A stretch of DNA of 64,000 nucleotides, taken from assembly GCF_037975245.1 (NCBI RefSeq), contig NC_092577.1:573001-637000 (forward strand). The letters are read 5' to 3'. Each line of letters starts with the position of its first letter. Within the stretch, counting starts at the first letter, position 1. Made by a program: the position numbers and the translations under genes. The DNA is from Apostichopus japonicus (lineage: Eukaryota > Echinodermata > Holothuroidea > Aspidochirotida > Stichopodidae). Below are positions 52,500 through 64,000 of the stretch, in pieces. Below the pieces are notes generated by a model that saw only the letters and a list, made by a program, of their open reading frames with translations, did not search any database and was not told the origin of the DNA.

Positions 52500-53172
52500 T
52501 TGTTCACATTGCAGTGCAAATTTCAATGCACTGCAGTGCAAATTTCAATGTTATACCCTCTTCATGATACCTTCACAGCAAGTAATATTTACCCATTGCC
52601 TGTGTTGCATTTATGAGAGCAGGCCTTTATGTCTTAAAATGTTAATGTAGCACGTACGCTACGTTAAAACAGACTGTACACTGTTACTGATAAGGTATAC
52701 TACACATAGATTTCACTGAACATTTCACTTGTAACTAGTAACAGCTGAATGCAGTGTACAGGGTAGATATCAAAGCAAAAATCTACTTTGAACTTTTGTT
52801 GCCTTTAATTAAATGAGGGCGCTGTGGATGTTTACCTCTCCCAAGGAAGTTTCCAGTCCATTCTTTCAAACTGTTGGTCTCCTGGGATAAACTGATGCAT
52901 TCAGGTGCTATGTGTTACTCTTGGTAGGAGCAGGATATTATGAGTCATAGGTCATATGAAAGGGTCATTGCCTTTACTGAGCCCAATCTGAACTGAGGAA
53001 AACAACTTTTGTATTTTCTCTTCCATTTGTAATATCCATAATGCATATGTCTAGTGTTGTTAGTGTGTCAAACATTGTTAAGTGTACATACATTGTGTGA
53101 TATTCCATATTGTTTGTCTAATGTAAGGTGTAGTGTTTTGTGCTCTGTATTATCATCCAAAGGTTTGGCTAA
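52500..53172. other. Intergenic DNA downstream of MORN2
   Basis: A short TGCAGTGCAAATTTCAATG duplication occurs near 52513-52550. Nothing else recognised. Confidence 0.4.
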
Positions 53173-53174
53173 TG

Positions 53175-53845
53175 GAAGGGTTTGGAGGGGATGTAGGTGA
53201 TGGTGGGGATGCTTATGGTGGAGGGGGATGCAGGCAGTGGTGGGGGTAGAGGGGATGCAGGCAGTAAAGGGGATGCAGGCAGTGGGGGGGGGTAGAGGGG
53301 ATGAAGGCAGAAGAGGAGTTGCAGGCAGTGGAGGGGATGCAGGCAGTGGTGGGGGTAGAGGGTATCATGAAGGTGGTGGTGGGGATGCTTATGGTGGAGG
53401 GGGATGCAGCCAGTGGTGGGGGTAGAGGGGATGCAGGCGGTAGAGGGGATGCAGGCAGTGGGGGGGTAGAGGGGATGAAGGCGGAAGAGGAGTTGCAGGC
53501 AGTGGAGGGGATGCAGGCAGTGGTGGGGGTAGAGGGGATGCAGGAGGTAGAGGGGATGCAGGCAGTGGTGGGGGTAGTGGGGATGCAGGCGGTAGCGTTG
53601 ATGCAGTCATTGGAGGGGGTGATGGCAGTGGAGGGAGATACAGGCAGTGGATGGGATGCAGGCGGTAGAGGGGATGCAGCCTGCAGACAGTGGAGGAGTT
53701 GCAGGCAGTGGAGGGGGGTGCAGGCAGTGGTGGGGGTAGAGGGGATGCAGGCAGTGGAGGGATGCAGGCAGTGGAGGGGATGCAAATGGTGGAGGGGTTG
53801 CAGGCCTAGAGGGGATCCAGGCAGTGGATGGGGTATGCAGGTGGT
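53175..53845. repeat. G-rich minisatellite with GGGGATGCAGGCAGTGG units
   Basis: About 670 bp of degenerate 9-, 18- and 27-bp units. Multiples of three keep long frames open on both strands (up to 225 codons plus, 190 codons minus), but these are low-complexity and have no splice or start context. Confidence 0.93.
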
Positions 53846-55237
53846 GCCACAAATAAGGGTCTCACATTTTCAAGTCATGATTTTGCTAGCCACTGATAAC
53901 TGGATGGATGGAAGAAATCTGCCATCACATCACAGGTTATTCAAAACCACTAAGATTAGCATAGAAGCCATTTTTTAATTTATTTTTAATTTTTAATTTG
54001 ATTCAGATTGGTTACCAGGTTTTCAAATGGAAAGATCGCGAGAAAAGTGGGACTAGGAAGGGGAGGCTGTTGCTGAGTTAATCGATTTACAATCAAGATA
54101 CATGAAGGAATCTACCTCAGATACGATCATACCAAACTTGATGGAATCTTAAAGCTGAAAGCCTGTTTGATAACATGCAGTTGAGATGGAAAAAAAAACT
54201 CCTTACAACAGTATTTGTTCTTTTTCTTTATTAATTTCGTTTATTTCTAAATCTAGTTCATTACAAATAACTGGATACTGGATACAATAACAAGGTTAAG
54301 TTCGTAAGCCGGCCACAAACTGACATAAAAAAGTCGCATCGCAACTGGACTGTCCGCATCTACTATATTTATGTGTGCGTCTTGTTGTATGATACTGAAG
54401 CAACACAAGAAAGTCATTTCCGAGAATCAACTGATCTTTGAGAAATTAACACTCATTCTGTGGATGGACTGCAGCATAAAATACTGTCTAGGGTCTGAAC
54501 TATAGTCGGTGATCTCATGCAAAGTGGAGCTCGAATTGTCATCACTAACTTCAAGCTGCTTATAAAGAATCAAGACTTGTGCTCCCTTTGCCAAAGATAA
54601 TGTTATTGCCAATGTGTCCCTGTATAGACCATCTGGTGACTAGACTAGGGATATTACTGGTTAATCACACGAGCCGAACATTCAACCCCCACAAAAAAAA
54701 CATGAAAAGTAATATTAACATGCCCTTGCCGCGTGTAGACTTACTGATAAGACCTAACTAGGCTAACTTATACCCTAAATAACAGTGCATTACAATACAC
54801 CATGCCAATTCTAAAATGTTATTTGTATAGTAGATTTCAACGACCAAATGGCCACACACTACTTCCATTTTGAAGTGACTGTCAATTAAAAGGACTCATT
54901 AAAACTTCACACAAAACACATTAAAGGGAATGTGATGATTTAGATGTTTCTTTCAAATTATCATTTGGATTTTGCTCTGCGGCAATGTGCTTATTTAATT
55001 GGTTGGCGTCCTTGAAGATGGCGCTATCACAGATTGATTAGGACTTGAATGATAAATTCATGTCGATTTTCAGGGATACTTGTCCAACTAATATGTTGCA
55101 GAAATTTGAGTTCGAAGCCTAGCCTACAAGATTTCTTAAGTTTATTACGAAAACGAGATTACGTTATTCTTTGTTCCATATTTCCACGTGCTTCTCCTAT
55201 AATTGACCAAGAACCCAAGACTGTATTACCGTTGGAC
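53846..55237. other. Intergenic DNA before the EF-hand gene 3' end
   Basis: No gene recognised. Plus-strand TTTATT at 55141-55146 reads AATAAA on the minus strand, 276 bases after the EF-hand gene stop, and may be its poly(A) signal. Confidence 0.4.
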
Positions 55238-55242
55238 TTAAG

Positions 55243-55362
55243 CAGGGGGTAGGAGCCGAGGGGCACAATTTTTCCAAAATAGCAAATGTGCCCTACTGGC
55301 AAATAAAATGTGCGCCTCTGATGAAGAACTGTCTCTTGGATATCTTAAGCCTTTGTTAACTT
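55243..55362 (+). mobile_element. Truncated hAT-family left end
   Basis: Starts CAGGGGGTAGGAGCC and is homologous over about 120 bp to the left part of the element at 59160-59547 (shared AATAGCAAATGTGCCCTACT and TGATGAAGAACTGTCT). It has no right end, and lies in the presumed 3' UTR of the EF-hand gene. Confidence 0.7.
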
Positions 55363-55421
55363 CGTGACGACAATATTCGTTATATAGCAACGTAATGTGA
55401 TGATGACGTAATGTATGGTAA

Positions 55422-56174
55422 TTAGCGTGGCGTTGTCATGGTATTTTGCCCAGTCACCATGGTTACTTTGACGGTCTTAAATTCCTCCATGGATACCATT
55501 TCGTCTCCTATAAAAGAAGGAAAGTTATAAAAATAATAATTCAAAAACTCAAATTTTGCTCTTAGTAATTAATGGAAATCGAATTTCCATCTTTATGATT
55601 GAGTCCATTCTGTAGTTTAAAAACGAACTATAAATATACCAAACACGTATGCCAGAGTTCCGAATTACACAGGTGGTAGCAATGGTAAAACAGTGGCTTG
55701 AATACGCATTCATTCGTCTATTTGATTATCAAGACTGCTGGAATAAGATATATTGGGGTGGGGGGGGGGGGGTAGATACCCCAAAGATGATATTGTGAGT
55801 TAATAGACGGGCGATTCATCTGCCTTAATAACGGTACCAGAAGGGGGCAATATGTTATATTATGCTTTCAAGGCACGCTAGCATTATGAGATACAGTATG
55901 AACATCTTGTTTTCTGTTAGTATGGTCACGTGGAACTTACTTGGAAGCATGATATGATAGTGCAGCACTGATAACGAATACTGTTCTATGAATATTCACG
56001 ACTCTTTCTTAAATTGCTCCTTATTCGTCATTTTGTCTGTAATATCATGTAAGATCGTGGTATCTGTTCCCTTTCTAAGGGACTACATATTTGCCGATGA
56101 TCACTCTCACAATTTCAAGGACTGCTTTTAAGAGTGGATCAGAAGTTTGGTAGTTCGAGTTTTTTATTCTTTAA

Positions 56175-56257
<83 letters not shown>

Positions 56258-56466
56258 TATGTATATAGTAGAAAAGATGAGGACAACATGTAATGCCTTT
56301 AAATCCAACATAATACATAATTTTACGCCTGACGAAGGACCAGGGTGTCCGAAAATTTGTGCAGCGTTTAGTTATTCTATTCTAATCTAAATATTATGTT
56401 GGATTTAAAGGCATTACATGTTGTCCTCATCTTTTCTACTATATACATATATATGTATATATATAT

Positions 56467-56536
<70 letters not shown>

Positions 56537-58242
56537 CTTCACAAACAAGAACATTTCCTATGGATATTTCCTACTGGGGATGTGAATAATTGGGTGGTTG
56601 GCCTATAATTCTCAATGATATGCATATTCATAGATTAAACACCAATGAGACTTTCTTAGACCGTTCTCGACAAGTAGTTCAATACACATATTTTCAGTAT
56701 TTTGGCATTTAGATATTAGATCAGGCAATGTACTGTGTACAAATGCTTACAAATGTCACTTAAAACGTATGAGCATAGACTTGTTTAGAGACATTTTATA
56801 TAAAATACTGATAAACCATTACAATTTAACATTACAAAGAGACTCCACGGACGCGAACGACATTAGTAGAGAGCTCTGTTTTATCGATCCGTTCGGCCAA
56901 TAGCAAAGACCGTGTTACCAGGGAGTTTCTCCCTGGTGTTACCCTGATACAAACAGATTTGTAAATAGTACGGGTCATGCGCATTAGGACCTTTTTTATG
57001 ATAGCTCCGTGGGTTAGAACGCCTGGGAGCTACGTAATTACTCTTAAAACCACGTGATATGGAATCTTACCGTTTAGGTCAACATCCTTCAGCAGCATTG
57101 CAAAATCTACAAGTTTAGTGTAGTATGGCGCCCTCAACCACTCAAAGACATCTAACAGACCATCCTCGTTATTATCCAGCTTCAGAAAGAAGTTGCCAGA
57201 ATTGATGTCGTCAGAACCAGAAGTAAGAGACCTGGAAAATTTGAGGAAAAATACAAGGAATTATATGAACGTTTTACGTAACTTCGATGAGCATAATGCG
57301 ATGACAACGATTGTTAAATATTTGAGTATGTTTTGAGTAACACGATTTGTTCATTCTTACGTCACAGTTCTCTTCTGTTGTGGATTCCACTGTAAGCAAT
57401 TCTTTCTTAGTATTACTTGATCTTACCCAAATAAAATAACCATTAAATGACTTTAGTATACTCTGGACTTAGCAATGAAAACTCTAACCAAATGCAAAAG
57501 AAAAAAAAAAAGGAAAATTGACAGCCTATATATATACTTATTCTTCAAGTTTGTGATTTGACTGATGTTTTGAAATATGCCATAATGTGTCTTATAGCGT
57601 AACTAAGATTTAAGTCGAGAACATAGAAAAAGAGACCAATTTGGAGGGGTGCGGGGTGGGGGGTAGGGTGGGGGGGGGGTTGTCCGCACTTTTATCAAAC
57701 GAAGAATTAGTAAGAAGTTTAAGAAAAGTATAAACACAATATATTAATTTTATAAAAACAATAAATATGTAAAAAGTTTCACAGAATCTTGGTCACTGTC
57801 TAAAATATATTACTAAAGCGATATACGTTTATAACATTCATTGTTTATATTTAATTTATAAGCTGCAGCATAGGCTATCTTCAGTAGGGCTATGTTTGTA
57901 TATGAAGCATTCTGGTGGGATCACAATCACCTATAGCATGCATGATTGGTGCGAACAAGTGTTCTGACTTTACACAGCAACATGTTACTGGCGAGAGGTT
58001 GTAGTGATGATCAACGTACACACACACACACACACGCAAACAGACATATTGAGATATTCTTACCGTTTGCCGATTCTAGCAGGTGGAGCACGATCGGCTC
58101 TTGCAATCTGGACGTCTTCCTTCTTGTAGGTTATTTGGAAATTAGATCTAGTGGACCCTCCTGATGGTGCCGGAGTACACCCGTAGACTGCCACCAGAAA
58201 TACCTGGATAGCTAAACAAACTTGCAGAAGTGATGAAGACAT
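55422..58242 (-). CDS. Secreted EF-hand protein with dibasic sites (3 exons, complete)
   Basis: Unrecognised family. Exons in transcript order 58064-58242, 57071-57231, 55422-55507 join in phase to 141 residues. Residues 1-20 form a clear signal peptide (hydrophobic LLQVCLAIQVFLVAV). A short linker carries KK (40-41) and GKR (58-60). EF-hand loop 1 is canonical: DNNEDGLLDVFE (79-90), with acidic/Asn side chains at 1, 3, 5 and 9, Gly at 6, Glu at 12. A second loop starts DVDLN (109) at the exon 2/3 boundary and is non-canonical as spliced at 55507 but 12 long with Glu last if spliced 3 bases further on. So the mature product should be a small secreted Ca2+-binding protein, possibly processed at GKR. 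The ATG at 58242 is the only start giving the signal peptide. Function is unknown; a peptide-precursor role is speculation. Confidence 0.82.
56179..56535. repeat. (TA)n-flanked inverted repeat in EF-hand gene intron 2
   Basis: Two arms of about 65 bp or more (about 56250-56315 and 56397-56460; both contain ATGCCTTTAAATCCAACATA or its complement) surround about 80 bp of unique spacer. Each arm continues outward into (TA)n (56179-56250, 56455-56535). The arms are nearly identical, so the whole could form a long hairpin. Confidence 0.9.
56323..56365 (+). ncRNA. Hammerhead-like motif inside the inverted repeat spacer
   Basis: CTGACGA (56329-56335), stem II GGAC/GTCC (56337-56340 with 56347-56350) around CAGGGT, then GAAA (56351-56354). 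AATT (56354-56357) could act as a self-complementary stem III with T56358 as cleavage base, and CGC/GTG (56326-56328 with 56359-56361) starts stem I with one wobble. This is weaker than the motif at 30320. Confidence 0.45.
58017..58037. repeat. (CA)n microsatellite
   Basis: Short ACACAC run in the first intron of the EF-hand gene, about 27 bases after its donor in transcript sense. Confidence 0.85.
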
Positions 58243-59150
58243 GTTAATGTGATCTATACCGTGGTACTTCGGGTCTGATTCTGTCGGCTTCTGCTTCTGT
58301 TGCTGTGTTTGATGAGAACACGAGCCACTCCTTATAAACAGTTCAATCGAAGAGCCAAAAAAAAAAAAAAGACAACCCCCCCCAAAATACGTCATAGCTT
58401 AAAAATAGTTGTAAATGTCATAAAAACTATTCAGTTACCCTATGCTATGGGGCTGTTAAATGTCCTGTCATTGCAAATCATGGTTAGATATTGGATTGGC
58501 TTTCTCATACAAAGGCGATCTTTAACAAAAACCTGCCTGGCAGGCTATTCAGGTAAAAACATTCTGCTTATAACTACAGCGACTGCGCAGTGACCTAAAG
58601 TCACCCCCGTAGTGAAAATAATCCCCGGGCTTTACTTTTCCATGTAACACTACTAGTACTACTTTCTGGGGTTTGATTAAATTTTTCAGTTCAAAGAAAG
58701 GATTGCACTTCCGTGATAGTGGTTAAAAGCGATGTTAAAGATAATGTGGATGGTTAAATAACAGCCTGAGGTTGTTTTACCGAGAATGTGACACTTCTTT
58801 GTATCTATAAGGATGTTAGTTGAAGTTTATAGTCCTCCGTATACAGGATGGTGGTATTAATTATGGTACAAAGAGACATCGAGTAGCCTGTAAGTTGACG
58901 GTTGAGTTGTCTGATATCAATGTCTGTGGAAAGAAAGTTGTTGAACTTTAACGGTTGTATAAACCTAACGTTAACTGTATGATTTGTGTTGTTTTATTCT
59001 TCAGAGAAAGGGGTGGGGAAGGGAGAATAGGGTGGGACAGGGAGAATAAGTGGGGGGGGAGGGAGAATAGGTGGGGGAGGGAGAATAGGGTGGGAGGGAG
59101 GAAAGACCTTTCATTTGTCAGTTTAATGTTCGAAGACCTGTTCAGGTATG
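58243..59150. other. Upstream region of the EF-hand gene
   Basis: The first few hundred bases should hold its promoter, judged by position only. A G-rich GGGAGAATAGGTGGG-type short array lies at 59008-59100. Nothing else recognised. Confidence 0.4.
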
Positions 59151-59159
59151 CAGTGAGTT

Positions 59160-59547
59160 CAGGGGGGTAGGATCCGGAGGGGGGGGGGGCGCTGGGGGCA
59201 CGTGCCCCCACTTTTCCAAAATAGCAAATGTGCCCTACTGGCAAATAAAATTTGCCCCTTTGATGAAGAACTGTCTTTTGGATATCTTAAGCCTTTGTTA
59301 ATTTTAATATTTTATTTTAATTATTTATTTTTAGTCTGTACATGCTATTTCTAAATGATATCCCATATCTTTTTGTAGCACGGTTAATAATAAACAATCT
59401 CAATAAATAGTATTGATAGGCATACTAACACATCATATATATTTAAGTGATATGTCTGGTGTGTTTAGGTTTATAGCATAACGAGTGGTGGTTGTGGAAT
59501 GAGATAGTGCCCCCCCCCACACTTTTTTGGAAGCTTCCTACCCCCTG
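59160..59547. mobile_element. Non-autonomous hAT element (388 bp) with perfect 8-bp TSD
   Basis: Left end CAGGGGGGTAGGATCC and reverse-complemented right end CAGGGGGTAGGAAGC. AGTGAGTT flanks both sides (59152-59159, 59548-59555). A truncated relative is at 55243. Confidence 0.9.
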
Positions 59548-59746
59548 AGTGAGTTCCTTGCGTCTCTTTAATGGCATAAGAGAGGGTATTAACGTCCATT
59601 TGATGGGCGATTTAAAGCTTCACTGAGTTGACAGTAATTCTATACGTATACTATATGGTAGTTATCTGATTGGTGCAGATCGTTAGGAGACCTTAGTACG
59701 TCCTAGCTTTGCCCTTAATTAGTTCCACAGAACTTACTCCAGGCCC

Positions 59747-59800
59747 GTAGCCGGGAATTCTCAGTTGGGGCAGGGAGGGGCAGCAATTTAAGATGAGGAA
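59747..59800 (+). mobile_element. Possible hAT-type left terminus
   Basis: CAGGCCCGTAGCCGGGAATT is typical of non-autonomous DNA transposon ends in invertebrates. No matching right end was found, so this is only a fragment. Confidence 0.35.
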
Positions 59801-60629
59801 CAATCACCTTTTAAACACTTTACTGGGCGGTATATGGCCAAAAAACCTAACACTCTGACAATTTTGTATCGAGTTCCCAACCCTTCTAGCTATAGACTTG
59901 GTTTGAGTGTTAGAATAAAGCTGAAATACAGATCTATTCAAAAAATAATAATTCTTTTAAGGTGGTGCTATTGATTTTATTTCAGTATCTTGGTTCCAAC
60001 TTTGTTTTGATTCAAAAAATGTGAAAATTCTACCTTTTGACCATATTATTTTCAACAAAAAAAAATCTATCTCCACTTAGAAACAGGCCAGCACCTTCAT
60101 TTGCTCTAGAACAAGCCCAACACATAAAAAAAAATCTACCATGAAAAGATCAGGGCTATAGAGCATTGGACATTTGAACTATCATCGGAATATTGCCAAC
60201 ACCCCTCCCCCCCCCAAAAAAAGCGTTGAAAAACTCTTCATTGCTTAATAAAATAATATCTTGGTCACCCTACACCCTTTTTCAAAAATCTAATAAATAT
60301 TATGTTTTTTCACAGGCTTCCTTACAAAATTAAAGCAATAAATATCGGCATAGCGCCACTAATTCGTTGTGAGAACGATTTGCATAATGCAGGTACGGTG
60401 CACGAATGCGTGTATATACGTGTAATGTATATGTATATGTGCTCATTCTCCTGGTAGAGGGGGCGTGTCCGCAGTTCTTATGACAATCCTAATATCTCAG
60501 TCATTTTTCAAGTTATTTTCCAAGTTTAGCCTCAAATGATAAGAAATATTTGATATAATACTATATTAACATAAAATACAATAAAAACTATCAACTTTAT
60601 TACTATTGGTAGTATGTATTCCAAAATAG

Positions 60630-60700
60630 TGGAGTGTCAGCTCCGTGGTTAACGCCGGTGCCCTCCAATCATAAGGTCCCCGGTTCGAGTCACTCCAATG
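60630..60700 (+). mobile_element. tRNA-like SINE head
   Basis: A-box-like TGGTTAACGCC and B-box-like GGTTCGAGTCA (60682-60692), each one mismatch from consensus and about 35 bases apart. No acceptor stem closes properly, so I take it as a SINE fragment and not a functional tRNA. Confidence 0.55.
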
Positions 60701-60709
60701 TTAATGTAG

Positions 60710-62110
60710 GCCTTTGTCGTCCAGTTACAGAGTTGTTAACAATTGACAATTCATAATCATGGACGTTAAATATGAATGTAAGAGACTGACTTTGGTCAGC
60801 TTGCGGCTTTGATAAGCCAACGAGGCTTCTTCGCGAGTTCCTGCTTGCAGGAGGATCTAAAATACATAAAATAGCTATTTGGGAACCTAATTTGCATATT
60901 TGCATATACATCATAGCCAAACATTAGTGAAACTCATCAGAAATAAATCAACAATTGTTACCATTTCCCTTAATAGAAGGTTCTTGTACAAACTATTCCT
61001 CTGAATTGATGTTAATTGAGTCCACGAAAAATCACTTTCTGCTGCTAAGGTCACATTGCCCTGTAATAGGGATAAGGAGTAGAACTAATTTGTATCTTTA
61101 ACATGTGAAGTTTTTTGTTTTGTACAAATGGACGTGGCACAGTAGTCTGCACATGAGGGGGAGGGGAGAGGGGGGGGGGGTTCACGGCCCATACTGGCCT
61201 GCGTTACTCTTAGCCTACGCATTAAAAACATCTTTTGAACCCATTGCAACAGACAAGTGTTTATGGTAAGATATATATTACTTTATCATACGATGTGCCA
61301 GCCTAACAAAATGCAAATCACAAGTAAGTTGAACGCATAATATTCATCATATAACAAATAGTTTATAGTCTATTAGGTAACAAGATAATACAAGATGTTG
61401 ATAACAATGGACAACATTAGGCTCATAAAGTTCATAGGTTCATAAAGTAGGATGTTTCGCTGTAAACTTTATTTCACACTTCTAGTTAAAACCTCCATCT
61501 CGGAATCTTCGCCATACAAGGCAATAAGATTGTGGAATTGTGCTAAAGATATAGACATTTTCCAGCTGATTTGTCAAACAATTTACTTTAGCCACCGGAA
61601 TATCCGGAAAAACCGCTGATTACTATACTGGGCTTTTGAGTAATATCTGTTGGTAATACCGCAGACGAAAGATTTGACCTATATATGACCCCTACAGCAG
61701 TCGCTCGCACCACACTCATTAGCTTCACGCTCGGATAAGTGCATGCGCGAAATGTTGTAACGATCTGATTGGTTCATTGAGTTCATAATTAGTTTTACCA
61801 TATATGATAGACGACCAAATAGTTACACCATGCTTTTTTACGGGGTTTTCCCTTTCGTCTTTGGCACATTAGCTACCATACCACAATTAGAGTAATGTAC
61901 ATCCGCTCGTTGAAAGATTAACCGTATTTTCACTTTTGTATTTGGCACTGTATAGGTACCCTACTACAATAAGGTTAAAAGTTTAATGGATCTCAAATGA
62001 CCTAATGTAATGCTTGGTTTTAGCATATTATCAGTTACCACCATTGTTCCAAGAGCATAATTGAAAGTACAGATGGTGTGAAAATAAGGAGGATTGCAAG
62101 GTAACATAGA
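60710..62110. other. Gene-free DNA
   Basis: No gene recognised. A G run lies near 61170. Unremarkable AT-rich sequence. Confidence 0.4.
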
Positions 62111-62114
62111 TTGT

Positions 62115-62425
62115 CTCAGAAATCCAGCTTTATCAGTCGGAAATCCAGGTTTATCGAACAATAATCCGTGTTTTCGATTGATGATTCAGGTTGATCAAAC
62201 GATAATCCATGTTTTGAACCGATAATCTAGGTTTTTCAAGTGATAATCCATACAGGTTTATCTATGATGATCCCGGATTTTCGACCGATTAACATGGATT
62301 ATCCGGTTATAATCTTGAATTTTCAAACAATAACCAAAGTTTGTCATCGATAATCGAAGTTTAAAGTTGATATTCCAGATTCCTGTATTCCTGGTTGATA
62401 AACTTGAATTATCGCTCGATATATC
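62115..62425. repeat. Degenerate ~24-bp GATAATCC repeat
   Basis: About twelve poorly conserved copies of GATAATCCAGGTTTTTCGA-like units. Confidence 0.75.
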
Positions 62426-62619
62426 TAATTATTTGGCATTTGGCTTGCCATACACGTCCCTATATGTAATACACTTGTGACAAATATTCACATACTAGGC
62501 CAACGAGAAATAAATATAATGAAGTTATACAAAATACAAAACCCGACCTATCATAGCATGGCCAGTGCCTTTTTAAAGAAATTATAAGTGGGTGGGCCAT
62601 TTTCCAAAAGGGACCATCA

Positions 62620-62715
62620 TGATACTATCTAAGCGGAGCGCCACTTTTTGTTGCCAAAAATGCCTCCCAAATTGCCGGAAATGTCACTTTCTAGGCCTTG
62701 TAATTTGCATTTAAA
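62620..62715 (-). mobile_element. Fragment of the 31651-type hAT family, inverted
   Basis: Shares GTGGCGCTCCGCTTAGA and TGCAAATTA-x-CAAGGCC stretches with the right part of the element at 31651-32039, in opposite orientation. Confidence 0.65.
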
Positions 62716-63509
62716 CATTCTTTATTTTGAGATCTCATGTTTTAGAAAAAAAAATTATTCTGTAAAATCACTTTCTAGGGAAAAAATAAGACTTTGCGGT
62801 ACTTAATAAGCTCCGCTTTATTCATTGTTTTACACAGGTAATTGAAGAAATAAAAACACGCTAGTGCATTTTGTTGAGGAGAGGCCGCATATGGGGAATT
62901 TATGTGTTAATTTTTAGGTTCGTGTTATTATTATTATTTGTTTTTCCAGCCACCTTCTGGGACCTACTGCAGGGGTGAGGGAGTGGGGGGGGGGGGTGGG
63001 GAGAGACTTGTAACAAGTCTAGTTCCGCTTAAGGATACATCACTTGAATGCACGCCACTGTTTGCATGTATGGTATTAAATTAATTATCCTGCTTCAAGG
63101 CTTCTTAACCCCAATCAGCCCTCCCGTGATATTTTGTAGTTGCGTACGTCATTCCCAGGTTCCATTAATAACAGTAAATAAATTCCTACAGGATATTTGG
63201 CAATCCTGTTATATAGGTGTGTGGAAAGTCCCGGTCGCATTTCCTGCACACCTGTGCATCGCTGGTTCGAAACAGCGTGGCAGCGGACAATACAACTCCA
63301 AGATATCTAGATAACTTCATGTTACTAGATTCACCCCATTGGCTATGAGAATGACCCCCCCTCCCCCACCAACCATCAACACAATTAATCCCACTACTGC
63401 AAAGTGGAGGCGCACTAAAATCAAGTCAGTAGAGACTCCATAGGTCCCTATTAAAGTAGTACAGTCTAAATATAGGCCTATCACAGACAATGGTTGGAAA
63501 TTAGCCAAT

Positions 63510-63665
63510 TATCTTTTCTCCCTCTTGTATGTTCTGTAAGGTCACTTTACGCTTTTGGTAATCACACTCTACCTTGGCCCGATGTTCAAATAGTTGTTTT
63601 TCGGTTTTATAAATATGATAAACAGATTCTCTGGTGGCAGAAGGGATATTTATTTTCTTATTATA
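63510..63665 (-). other. Possible orphan coding exon
   Basis: The minus strand encodes a compositionally protein-like stretch containing IYKTEKQLFEHRAKVECDYQ followed by KRKVTLQNIQEGEK and a stop. It is preceded by a candidate acceptor (AATAAG). No family recognised. It could be the last exon of a gene continuing beyond the window or a retrotransposon remnant. Confidence 0.3.
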
Positions 63666-63859
63666 AGTTGGCGAGATTATAGATGGAAGACATCTTGATG
63701 ACACATTTTATTGTAAAAAGAGGAATTTAGTAAATTTTGGATTGATTTTAAACTAAATTGGGAATTACCACTATGCAATGTCATGGTACATGTCATGGAA
63801 TCTAAATTATTCATTTACATACAATAGGATACGAATGTGGCATATCGTTACCCAATGAC

Positions 63860-64000
63860 CAGGGGCGCCGCCAGACATTTCACTCTTGGGGGACACAGGG
63901 GGGGGGGGCACAGCACTTATTTATGGGGCACAGTGCTTATTTGTGAATGCCGTCCTGGGGGCGGGGGGGGGGGTCTAAAGGAAGGGGGTATCCCCTGTTT
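63860..64000 (+). mobile_element. Left end of a hAT-type element cut by the window edge
   Basis: CAGGGGCGCCGCCAGACATT followed by G-rich sequence is a typical hAT left terminus. The remainder lies outside the window, so the TSD cannot be tested. Confidence 0.5.

Noticed and set aside
53213-53978. 225-codon plus and 190-codon minus frames
   Set aside because: G-rich minisatellite with units that are multiples of three; no start, splice or family evidence.
57005-57045. A-box-like TGGGTTAGAACG near the EF-hand exon
   Set aside because: No B box at the right distance.

Overview
This is a gene-sparse, AT-rich eukaryotic window with long introns, GT-AG splice sites, poly(A) signals and much tandem and transposon-derived repeat. 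Gene content (MCM3, a tandem pair of uronyl 2-O-sulfotransferase-like genes, MORN2, a secreted EF-hand protein) and repeat style (many non-autonomous hAT elements, Penelope-type hammerhead motifs, non-LTR tails) suggest a marine invertebrate. An echinoderm is my best guess; this is inference and no species is identified.

Layout. 1-10.8 kb, plus strand: the 3' two-thirds of MCM3 (12 exons, AAA+ domain to stop). 12.0-18.7 kb, minus strand: a complete 9-exon sulfotransferase gene (353 aa). 22.1-32.8 kb, minus strand: a complete 8-exon paralogue (347 aa) with matching intron phases, so the two arose by tandem duplication. 33-49 kb: no gene recognised; non-LTR remnants, two hAT-type elements with 8-bp target-site duplications (TSDs), a TTAA-type MITE and microsatellites. 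49.1-52.5 kb, plus strand: MORN2 (4 exons, 148 aa). 53.2-53.8 kb: a G-rich minisatellite. 55.4-58.2 kb, minus strand: a 3-exon gene for a small secreted EF-hand protein (141 aa). 58.3-64 kb: hAT ends, a SINE and degenerate repeats.

The genes do not form a pathway, except that the two sulfotransferases should both act in the Golgi on uronic-acid-containing glycosaminoglycans. The most striking structural theme is that several intronic tandem arrays contain or abut functional splice sites: the MCM3 intron after the 2548-2637 exon, the MCM3 intron ending at 6681, sulfotransferase 1 intron 5 and sulfotransferase 2 intron 7. Second in interest are hammerhead-ribozyme-like sequences at 30320 and 56323. 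No prokaryotic or CRISPR feature is present. All exon models come from reading splice sites, phase and family similarity by eye; no alignment was run.
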